The position numbers and the translations under genes are program-made. A model generated the notes under the pieces. It did no database searches, had not been told where the DNA came from, and was given only the letters and a program-made list of their open reading frames with translations. 43,796 bases of DNA from JBQTHD01 sp052390275 (GTDB taxonomy: Bacteria > Actinomycetota > Acidimicrobiia > Acidimicrobiales > AC-14), in the NCBI GenBank assembly GCA_052390275.1, contig JBQTHD010000017.1, positions 1-43,796 on the forward strand. Reading direction: 5' to 3'. Positions 1 to 6,638 of this stretch are shown here, one piece after another; positions within the stretch are counted from its first letter, which is position 1; every line of letters starts with the position of its first letter.

Positions 1-118
1 CGACATCCTGCGGGCCATCCGCAGCTTCGACCCCTGCATGCCCTGCACCACCCACATGGACACCGGGGCCGGCACCATCGTGCGGGAGGTCAACTCCTGC
101 GGATGCACGCTGGAGTAG
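1..118 (+). CDS. [NiFe]-hydrogenase large subunit, C-terminal end (partial)
   Basis: Only the last 38 codons are present, reading from base 2; the gene enters from the left edge. The peptide carries the C-terminal Ni-binding motif DPCMPCTTH, whose two cysteines bridge Ni and Fe in the active site. In the family, a maturation protease cuts just after the motif histidine, so the remaining 20 residues (MDTGAG...CGCTLE) would be the cleaved tail. The tail holds two cysteines close to its end, which may matter for maturation but is not interpretable here. The small subunit follows on the same strand after a small intervening gene, so the order is large before small, opposite to most uptake hydrogenase operons. 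Motif and neighbour make the call secure; the subgroup cannot be set from this fragment. Confidence 0.93.
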   Translation, partial: DILRAIRSFDPCMPCTTHMDTGAGTIVREVNSCGCTLE

Positions 119-178
119 TTCCCCACATCGGCAACTCGCGGCCATCTCAGGTCGTGAACTGAACGTTCGCGCTGCCCA

Positions 179-208
179 CACCGCCCCTGGCGCAAGCCAG
201 GGGCGGTG
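179..208 (+). other. Perfect 13-bp hairpin with GCAA tetraloop inside the hydrogenase operon
   Basis: Bases 179-191 (CACCGCCCCTGGC) are the exact reverse complement of 196-208, closed by GCAA, a GNRA tetraloop. It starts 61 nt after the large-subunit stop and ends 126 nt before the next start. No T-run follows, so it is not a standard intrinsic terminator. It may attenuate read-through, mark an mRNA processing site or protect the 3' end of the large-subunit message. The structure is seen directly; the role is inferred. Confidence 0.6.
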
Positions 209-334
209 GCGCGTCCAGGGAGCCTTCTTCATGGTGATCGTGGGTCGTGAATTTCCTGGTCAGGGGCTTGACCGCCGTCAGTCCGGGGTAGGCAGAGAGC
301 TACCTGCCACCCCCACGACCTCTGGGAGGCGTCC

Positions 335-691
335 ATGGCCCCGCCCTACCACACCGACCTCGATCGCCCGGCCACTGGTCAACTCCACGAGTTGCTGGCC
401 TCGTGGATGGGGACCCGCACCGCCGCCTATTTCGTCCGTGAGCACTACGGCGACGCCGGCTTCGTGGCCGACACCCTGCGCCAACTGGCCGAGGAGGTGG
501 AGATCGGGCTGACCCCGAGCGAGTCCGAATCTTTCGAGGAACTCAACATCGAACTGTGGCGCCAGGAGCTGGCTGACGAAGCTGTCGCCGACCGGGATCC
601 GTCCGATGGCCACCCACTTGATGATCGGGCCCCCCTCGATCTCGATCGTTCGATCGACAACGAAATCACTGACCGGGAGATCGACATGTAA
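335..691 (+). CDS. Small acidic protein encoded between hydrogenase subunits (unknown)
   Basis: A 118-residue soluble protein I do not recognise. The start is well supported: GGGAGG lies 7 nt upstream of ATG. The N-terminal two thirds look helical (HELLASWM, TAAYFVREHYG, VADTLRQLAEEVEIG); the last 40 residues are strongly acidic and Asp-rich, probably disordered. There is no cysteine, no membrane segment and no signal peptide, so it is unlikely to be an electron carrier. It lies between the large-subunit end and the small-subunit start (about 90 nt upstream), on the same strand, so an accessory, chaperone or partner role for the hydrogenase is inferred from position only. Confidence 0.72.
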   Translation: MAPPYHTDLDRPATGQLHELLASWMGTRTAAYFVREHYGDAGFVADTLRQLAEEVEIGLTPSESESFEELNIELWRQELADEAVADRDPSDGHPLDDRAPLDLDRSIDNEITDREIDM

Positions 692-782
692 TCCGCATTT
701 GGGCCGTGGGGGCATCCGGGCCGTGCACACCAGTGAGCCTGCGGCCGGGTCCCCGGTCGACAACCCCTAAGGAGATTGCTCG

Positions 783-2150
783 ATGCCTCGACACAGCACC
801 CTTGCCCCTGACCTCCACGAAACGCTTCCCGCCCCTGCGACCGGGTCCACAATCGCGGTGGACAGCCACGACCGTTCCGTTGCCGGACGGGGCCGGGGGG
901 CGGTGGACGACTGGCGGGACAACCCGCTTGACCCCATGGCCCCAATCGGGATTCGGTCCGGAGCGCTTCCCCCCGACACCTCGACCATCCGCCTGGGACC
1001 CCTGGAGAAGATCTACCTGATCTGGATGGTGGGCGCCTCCTGTGACGGATGCACCGTCGCGGTGACCGGGGCCACCCACCCCCGGGTGGAACATCTCATG
1101 GCCGGCATCATCCCCGGCCTTCCCCGGGTGGAACTGATCCACACCGTGGTCAGCGTCGAGGTGGGAGCGGAATGGACCCACAACCTGTTCATGGCCGAGC
1201 GGGGAGAGTTGGACGCCCCCTACGTCATCACGTGGGAGGGCTCGATCATGGACGAGTCGATAGCCGGGGACGGGTACTGGATGGGCCTGGGTGAGGACCC
1301 CCAGACCGGACGCCAGATCACCAGCCTGGAGTGGCTGGACCGCCTGGCTCCTGGGGCGGCCGCGGTGGTGGCCATCGGTACCTGCGCGACGTGGGGCGGG
1401 ATCCCCGCTGCCAAGGGCAACGCCACCAACGCCATGGGGGTGATGGACTACCTCGGCAAGGACTACCGCAGTGCCTTCGGCGTTCCGGTGGTCAATGTCC
1501 CCGGCTGCGCACCGGTGGGCGATAACTACATTGAGACGGCGGCAGCGGTGTTGCTGTTTCTCAACGGTCTCGCCCCCCTGCCCGAGTTCGACAATCTGGG
1601 CCGACCCGCCTGGCTTTTCGGTGAGACCGTCCACCGCCACTGCCCCCGGGGTGGCTACTACGAGGAGGGCGTTTTCGCCAAGGAGTACGGCGACAAGGAG
1701 TGTCTGGTCGAGTTGGGCTGTTGGGGCCCGGTCGTCCAGTGCAACATCGTGGAGCGGGGCCAAATCGACGGGGCCGGAGGATGCATGAACATGGGTGGAA
1801 TCTGCATTGGATGCACGATGCCCGGGTTCCCGGACAAGTTCAGCCCCATCACCGAAGTGGCCCCCGGGTCCATACTGTCCAGCACCACCAGCAAGATCGC
1901 CGGCGGATTCATCCGGCGCATGCGCTACATCTCCAAGAACGACAAGAACATGTCCCGGCGTTGGGACGAGGAGATTCCCTCGGGCTGGGCTCGAGCCCAA
2001 AGCGCCCCTCGCGGTGCCCAGAAGATGATGCACCGCTTCTACTCCAAGTACCAGTACTCCCATGAGGGGGGCAACGGCAAGACCTACGGGCACACCTCCG
2101 AGGGTCGCTCCGGACGGGGCCGGTACGAGGCTGGTCAACCCGCGGCCTGA
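783..2150 (+). CDS. [NiFe]-hydrogenase small (Fe-S) subunit
   Basis: 455-residue electron-transfer subunit of an uptake hydrogenase. Start: AAGGAG 8 nt before ATG. Residues 1-75 are a Pro/Asp-rich extension without a twin-arginine motif or hydrophobic segment, so a cytoplasmic location is likely. Cluster ligands can be followed: proximal C87-x-x-C90, C201 (GTCATWGG) and C242 (PGCAP); distal H284-x-x-C287, C307 and C313; medial C320, C341 and C344. Sequence blocks such as GTCATWGG and CIGCTMPGFPDKF resemble the actinobacterial high-affinity (group 1h-like) small subunits. Those have CDGD, with an Asp as a proximal-cluster ligand, whereas this protein has CDGC. A sister lineage of 1h, possibly 1l, is inferred. 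Physiologically it would feed electrons from H2 to the respiratory chain. No maturation genes are in the window. Confidence 0.93.
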   Translation: MPRHSTLAPDLHETLPAPATGSTIAVDSHDRSVAGRGRGAVDDWRDNPLDPMAPIGIRSGALPPDTSTIRLGPLEKIYLIWMVGASCDGCTVAVTGATHPRVEHLMAGIIPGLPRVELIHTVVSVEVGAEWTHNLFMAERGELDAPYVITWEGSIMDESIAGDGYWMGLGEDPQTGRQITSLEWLDRLAPGAAAVVAIGTCATWGGIPAAKGNATNAMGVMDYLGKDYRSAFGVPVVNVPGCAPVGDNYIETAAAVLLFLNGLAPLPEFDNLGRPAWLFGETVHRHCPRGGYYEEGVFAKEYGDKECLVELGCWGPVVQCNIVERGQIDGAGGCMNMGGICIGCTMPGFPDKFSPITEVAPGSILSSTTSKIAGGFIRRMRYISKNDKNMSRRWDEEIPSGWARAQSAPRGAQKMMHRFYSKYQYSHEGGNGKTYGHTSEGRSGRGRYEAGQPAA

Positions 2151-2166
2151 GTGTTCGGCGGCAAGC

Positions 2167-2198
2167 ACCCGTCCGGGGCCCATCGGCCCCAGACGGGT
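2167..2198. terminator. Hairpin between convergent hydrogenase small subunit and SDR genes
   Basis: ACCCGT, 2-nt bulge, GGGGCC, loop CATC, GGCCCC, 2-nt bulge, ACGGGT: two stacked 6-bp GC-rich stems in the 61-bp gap between convergent genes. No clear T-run on either side. Position and symmetry suggest a bidirectional transcription stop. Confidence 0.55.
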
Positions 2199-2211
2199 CG
2201 CCGCCCGGGCC

Positions 2212-3198
2212 TCAACCCAGGAGCCTGGCCAGCACGGCCCCCAGCAGGCGGCCACTGGGACGGGGTAGGCGGGCGGAGATTTCCAGGTGGGTGCTGTAAC
2301 CATGAGCCTCGTGGTCGAAGCGTCCATGGCTGGTGGCATCGCTCGTCTCATCGGCGGCACAGAACAGGTTCCCGGAGCGGGGGCCGGTGTCCTCGGCCAT
2401 CTGCTGTGCCGAGGCCCCAATGCGGCCCAGGAGATGGTCGGTGGCAGCGGGGGCAAACTTGGCGCCCCAAATGGTGAGCACGCTTCGGGCGCCCAGGACG
2501 AACTCCCGGCAGGGATTGGTTGCCGCCCACAGAACCGCCCGGGCCGCCAGTTCCGGTTGAAAGACGGGCGCCACCGGCCGGGGGTGACAGTCCAGGTTCG
2601 ATCGGCACCACCCGAACTGGGGGGTGTTGACGGCCGGCAACTGAACCATGGCCAGCCTTACGGCCGAGCCCTCCGAGAGAAGCTCGGCCCGCAAGGAATC
2701 GGTGAAGCCCCTGATCGCGAACTTGGCGCCGCAGTAGGGGGCCTGAAGGGGAATGGCCCGGTACGCCAAAGCGGATCCGACCTGGACTATGACGCCCCGG
2801 TTCCGGGACCGCATCTTTCCCAGGGCTGCCATCGTCCCCCATACCGTTCCCAGATACGTCACGTCGGTTGCCCGGCGGAACTCCGCCGGGGTCACAGCGG
2901 CAAGCGGCGAGAAGATGGTGGCCATGGCGTTGTTGACCCAGACGTCGATCTCCCCCAGGTCCGCCTCAGCCTGCTCCGCTGCGCTTGCCACCGCCTCGGC
3001 GTCAGCCACGTCAGTGGGGATGACCCGAGCTATTCCTCCTGCCTTCTCCACTTCGGCCGCGGCCGCTGCCAGACCGGCACGGCCCCGGGCCAACAGGGCC
3101 ACTCTGGCTCCCTGGCGCCCGTAGGCCACCGCCACCGCTCGACCGACCCCGGCCGACGCCCCGGTCACCACCACCACCGGCCTCCGTTCGGCGGTCAC
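2212..3198 (-). CDS. Short-chain dehydrogenase/reductase (SDR)
   Basis: 328-residue classical SDR, an NAD(P)-dependent oxidoreductase of unknown substrate. Visible: Rossmann glycine motif TGASAGVG near residues 12-19, the NNA motif (VNNAMATIF), and the catalytic Ser-Tyr-Lys set (GSALAY, then YCGAK). The C-terminus extends about 80 residues beyond the usual 250, ending in a Leu/Arg-rich helix (LLGAVLARLLG). The start is GTG, and GTGA overlaps the stop of the upstream GH15 gene, so translation is coupled. It is the last gene of a four-gene minus-strand operon (stress-type membrane protein, VKOR-like, GH15, SDR). Family call is firm; the substrate is open. Confidence 0.88.
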   Translation of the reverse strand: MTAERRPVVVVTGASAGVGRAVAVAYGRQGARVALLARGRAGLAAAAAEVEKAGGIARVIPTDVADAEAVASAAEQAEADLGEIDVWVNNAMATIFSPLAAVTPAEFRRATDVTYLGTVWGTMAALGKMRSRNRGVIVQVGSALAYRAIPLQAPYCGAKFAIRGFTDSLRAELLSEGSAVRLAMVQLPAVNTPQFGWCRSNLDCHPRPVAPVFQPELAARAVLWAATNPCREFVLGARSVLTIWGAKFAPAATDHLLGRIGASAQQMAEDTGPRSGNLFCAADETSDATSHGRFDHEAHGYSTHLEISARLPRPSGRLLGAVLARLLG

Positions 3199-5159
3199 CG
3201 CTTCGAACCGCAGCCACCAGGCCCGGTTTGAGCCGGTGATTCGGACCCATCGTCAACTTGGGCTTCGCCCGATCGGCCCCAGCGGAGTTGCGCGTAGCGG
3301 GCGAGGCGCCAGGCCCACAGGCCGGCGCTGCCCCACCGCTCCCGCCGGTCGAGGGCGTCGAACAGATACAGCGTGCGGGCCAGTTCGGCGTGGGACCACA
3401 CCAGGGGAACATTGCCCAGAGCGGCCCCGGTGTTCGGATCGATCTCTTCGGATATCAGGCCGGGGAAAGCGTCCAGCATGGCCGTCGCCCGCTCCCGAGC
3501 GTCGTCAATCCTTCCCAGATAAGCCAGCGCGTCCACCGCCCACCAGGACACGGGAATGAAGGCGCCTTCGGTTCCGGGCATACCGTCGCTGCCCGGTGGA
3601 TAGCGGTACAACCAGGGCCAGGCGTCGAGTCGGGGCAAGATCCAATCGACCAGTTTCCCCAGGCGGGGGTCGCTTCTGGGCATCAGCCCGAAGACGGCCA
3701 CCATCAGCGCCGAGGCGTCGGGGACTGGGGGATCCTGCCCGTAGAACTGGGGCAGCGAGCCATCGGGCCCCAAGGCATCGAGCACCCGTTGACGACTGGT
3801 GGCCGCCGCCCGCCTCCAGAGCCGGGCCGGGCCCAGTCCCTCGAGGGGCCGCCAGCGGGCGATGGTGGAGGCCCGTTGCAGCGCCAGCCACCGTCCGATA
3901 TCCGCGCTCACCAACCGGCGGGGATGGCGGAACTCCCAAATACCGTTCGAGTCCACGGGATCGTTGCGGGCGAGGTAATCGGCAACGCTCCGAACAACTT
4001 GCCAGGTCTGATCGTCCAGGTTCCCTCCGGTCTGCAGGTAGACCGAGATGGCTTCGGTGACCAGGCCCAGCCCGTCGTACTGGATCTGCCCACCCGCTTC
4101 GTTGCCCAGGTGGATCGGGTCCCCGCCAAGATCCCGGGTGCGAACCGCCCGCTCGGCCGGAACCCGCCGGCCATCGACGTCAGTGGCGGGCAGACCTGGC
4201 ACCCCGTGGTCAGCGATGACCTGGCCCACAAACCTCAGGTACTCGCGGGCGGCCTGGCGCTGGCCCAGAAGGGCCGCGACCGACACCCCCAGCGATGCGT
4301 CCCTCAGCCAGGAGAACCGGTAGTCCCACCGGCGGTGACCGTCGGGTGATTCAGGTAGCGACGTGGTGGCTGCTGCAATCACGGCTCCGGTCGGACAGTA
4401 GGTACAGGCCTCGATGACGGCCAGGGCATCGGCCGCCCGGCCGGGATGGGTTCGGGGCAAAAGGGCGCTGGCCAAGCGCCGCCGGTCCCAACACTCAGCC
4501 TGCTCCAACAGCGCGACTCCCACCGATGAATCAATTTCCGCCGGGCCGTCCGCCGGGCCGTCCGCCTGGTCGCCGACCGGGCCTGCGAACCCGATCCACA
4601 GCGGTGTCCATTCCTGGGAGGACGCATGCAACGACGTTCGATGAGTTCCCGGAGGATCTATCACCGTGTGTCCGCCCTTGACCCACATGGCCTCGGCCGA
4701 AGCCTGGCCGTCGGCAGGCAGAGCGGCCACCGTGAGACAGTGGGTCAGCGTCACGGGCGCACCTTGCGCCCTCACCATGCGCACCATAACGGTGGTGTCG
4801 TCGATCAACAGCAATGCGTCCCGACAGTTGAAGCGGTGGCCGTCACCGGTAATGAGGTCCGTAACGGCGGTGGCTCCGGCGGGGGGGCCGTGCACGCGCG
4901 TCATCCGAGACTGTTCCCAGGCAGCCTGTCCGCCGATGTCGGGTTGAAGCAGCGACCAAAGGGCGGGCGTCGAGTCGAACCGGGGAGCGCACAGCCAGTC
5001 GATGGTGGCGTCGGGCGTAAGCAGGGCCAGAGACCGGCCGTTGCTCAACAGCCGGTGACGATTCAGGGCCGGCCGGGCCGATGGGTCCAGGCACGCCGGG
5101 CCTCCGGAATTACCACCGGGACCGCAGCCAGGCTGGTGGCGGTGGCCAGCGTGCACCAA
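3195..5159 (-). CDS. Glycoside hydrolase family 15 (glucoamylase/trehalase-like)
   Basis: Up to 654 residues; GH15 enzymes are inverting alpha-glucosidases acting on starch-type glucans or trehalose. The N-terminal signature SNGRSLALLTPDATIDWLC and the (alpha/alpha)6 blocks WDYRFSWLRDASLG, GIWEFR (general-acid Glu region) and GTEGAFIPVSWW (second catalytic Glu region) are all present. No signal peptide is seen, so it is probably cytoplasmic, as in many actinobacteria. The ATG used here gives about 97 nt of overlap with the upstream VKOR-like gene; homologous sequence begins only near residue 30, so the real start may be an alternative codon closer to 5050. Coupled to the SDR gene by a GTGA overlap. 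Trehalase versus glucoamylase activity cannot be told apart by reading. Confidence 0.87.
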   Translation of the reverse strand: MVHAGHRHQPGCGPGGNSGGPACLDPSARPALNRHRLLSNGRSLALLTPDATIDWLCAPRFDSTPALWSLLQPDIGGQAAWEQSRMTRVHGPPAGATAVTDLITGDGHRFNCRDALLLIDDTTVMVRMVRAQGAPVTLTHCLTVAALPADGQASAEAMWVKGGHTVIDPPGTHRTSLHASSQEWTPLWIGFAGPVGDQADGPADGPAEIDSSVGVALLEQAECWDRRRLASALLPRTHPGRAADALAVIEACTYCPTGAVIAAATTSLPESPDGHRRWDYRFSWLRDASLGVSVAALLGQRQAAREYLRFVGQVIADHGVPGLPATDVDGRRVPAERAVRTRDLGGDPIHLGNEAGGQIQYDGLGLVTEAISVYLQTGGNLDDQTWQVVRSVADYLARNDPVDSNGIWEFRHPRRLVSADIGRWLALQRASTIARWRPLEGLGPARLWRRAAATSRQRVLDALGPDGSLPQFYGQDPPVPDASALMVAVFGLMPRSDPRLGKLVDWILPRLDAWPWLYRYPPGSDGMPGTEGAFIPVSWWAVDALAYLGRIDDARERATAMLDAFPGLISEEIDPNTGAALGNVPLVWSHAELARTLYLFDALDRRERWGSAGLWAWRLARYAQLRWGRSGEAQVDDGSESPAQTGPGGCGSKR

Positions 5160-5731
5160 CTACAGAACCGGCCGTGCCTGGTGGCCTGTTCCGCGGTGAG
5201 GAACAGGCCCGATGCCGCGTCGACCGCCACCTTGGCCGCCAGGGCGAGCGGAATCCAGGGCCGCTCCCGAGCCCGATTTCCGGCCCCCATTCCCGCGAGC
5301 ATCAGGGTCACGGAGTAGCTGGCCAGGCCCAGGGCGGCATCGGGCATCTTGGCCAGTTCGTAGGCCTCGCCCGAGGCGTCCACTCGCTCGGCATCAAAAA
5401 GCGCGACATCCGGCTCCGGAGGGCGACGGGTCAGGCCCATCTGATAAGCGGCAACCACGCCCATGGCCGCCATCGCCACCAGCGTCAGGCCGGCGGTCCT
5501 TCGCCGTTGCTCCAGGTAAGAACCTCCGTGGCATCGAAGATCGTCGCTGACCAACTCGGCCTCGATCGAAGACCCCCGACCGATGCCCCCGGGGCGGCCC
5601 CGAACCGAAGCCGCCGACGGACCAGCCGGGCGGGCCCGCCGGTGGGTCCCAGGGTCGAGCGAGTTCCCGTTGGCGAGACTGTTCGAGCCCGGGACCGGGG
5701 GGTTGGACGAGCCCTCCATCCTGGCGGTCAT
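5063..5731 (-). CDS. Vitamin K epoxide reductase (VKOR)-like membrane protein
   Basis: 222 residues. The first 75 or so are Pro/Gly/Ser-rich, after which come several membrane segments (TAGLTLVAMAAMGVVAAYQ, LGLASYSVTLMLAGMG, PLALAAKVAVDAASGLFL, LATATSLAAVPVVI). The motif FCSWC before the last helix matches the redox CxxC of VKOR-family proteins, which regenerate thiol-disulfide oxidants using quinone. A second, loop cysteine pair of classical VKOR is not evident; only Cys in DLRCHGG precedes the helices. It could therefore be a reduced or divergent member. ATGA overlap with the upstream gene indicates translational coupling. The true N-terminus may be a later GTG (VSDDLRC). Confidence 0.72.
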   Translation of the reverse strand: MTARMEGSSNPPVPGSNSLANGNSLDPGTHRRARPAGPSAASVRGRPGGIGRGSSIEAELVSDDLRCHGGSYLEQRRRTAGLTLVAMAAMGVVAAYQMGLTRRPPEPDVALFDAERVDASGEAYELAKMPDAALGLASYSVTLMLAGMGAGNRARERPWIPLALAAKVAVDAASGLFLTAEQATRHGRFCSWCTLATATSLAAVPVVIPEARRAWTHRPGRP

Positions 5732-6501
5732 CTATCGGGCTCCCGCCAGGCCCGGCGCAGATCCTCAACCACACCTCCTTGGGCGTCCTCGGCCCTGGAG
5801 TACAACGACCGAATGGGAGTGCCGTCGGCGGCCACCAGGTCCAGCCGCAGCGGGTTCGCCGACTTCATGATCTCCTCGATCGCTGCCGTCGCCCCCGAGA
5901 CCCGAACCGTGGAACCGTGCTCGCTGGCCAGACGGTCGGTGGCCCCCTTCTCCGCCTCCCCGGCCCCCACTATGAACCCAACGGTGGCCCCGGCGGCTAC
6001 TCCGACCAGGGCGGCAACCAGGATCCTTGCGCCCAGTGAGAGTGGCCCCCATCCGGGGATGAAGGCGAAGGGGACGGTCACCAGGGCGCCGATGACCATG
6101 GCCACCGGCGATACGGCCAGCACACCCTTGACCGAACGCTTGGTCATCATCAAACCGGCCTGGGGGGCCATCAGGGATCGGTCCATCTCCTCTCGCATCT
6201 CGCTTCGGAGAGCGGCCACGTGGTCTTGGCCGTGTGATTCGACTCCCTTGCCACTTCCAACCGGCTCCGTCTCGACACGAATGGAGCTCGGGTCCACGCC
6301 CAGCGCCCTGACCAGACGCACCACGTCCGCAACGGCTTGCTGATCGGCGAAGACACCGAGCAGATCCGCGTTGCCCGCAGAGGAGTTGGCCGCAGAGGAG
6401 TTGCCGGCGGTGGAACTCGGGGCCGTCGGGCCCCCCGGCGACGGCTGCGTCGTCGGCTGGGACCGTCGGGGCTGGTTGTTGCCGTGGAGTGGCTTGGCCA
6501 T
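5728..6501 (-). CDS. General-stress-protein-like membrane protein with glycine-rich helices
   Basis: 257 residues. A Pro/Ser/Asn-rich N-terminal 50 residues is followed by an alpha/beta segment resembling the N-terminal domain of YflT/GSP17M-type stress proteins (GVFADQQAVADVVRLVRAL), then two hydrophobic segments (VLAVSPVAMVIGALVTVPFAF and a glycine-zipper-like ARILVAALVGVAAGATVGFIVGAG), and a soluble C-terminal domain (STVRVSGATAAIEEIM). The stop overlaps the VKOR-like start as ATGA, making it the first gene of the four-gene operon. glnE lies 137 bp upstream. The family assignment rests on layout rather than a diagnostic motif; its biochemical role is unknown. Confidence 0.62.
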   Translation of the reverse strand: MAKPLHGNNQPRRSQPTTQPSPGGPTAPSSTAGNSSAANSSAGNADLLGVFADQQAVADVVRLVRALGVDPSSIRVETEPVGSGKGVESHGQDHVAALRSEMREEMDRSLMAPQAGLMMTKRSVKGVLAVSPVAMVIGALVTVPFAFIPGWGPLSLGARILVAALVGVAAGATVGFIVGAGEAEKGATDRLASEHGSTVRVSGATAAIEEIMKSANPLRLDLVAADGTPIRSLYSRAEDAQGGVVEDLRRAWREPDR

Positions 6502-6638
6502 GGTGCCTCCCTCGGGTGCGGGCCTGTGCCCGGCGAATGGCCCGGGCTCGACCCTCCCTACCCTCCTGCCCCCCCTGCTACCCGCCTCGGTGGCACGCCC
6601 GCGTCACTCGCCGACGCGCCCCTCGCCGACGCTGCGGT

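Noticed and set aside
268..294. TTGACC...TAGGCA promoter before the 118-aa gene
   Set aside because: The spacer is 15 bp and the -10 match is poor; not strong enough to annotate.
666..2456. 596-codon minus-strand open frame opposite the hydrogenase small subunit
   Set aside because: Fully antisense to a secure gene, His/Gly/Pro-rich and without any family motif; a GC-rich shadow frame.
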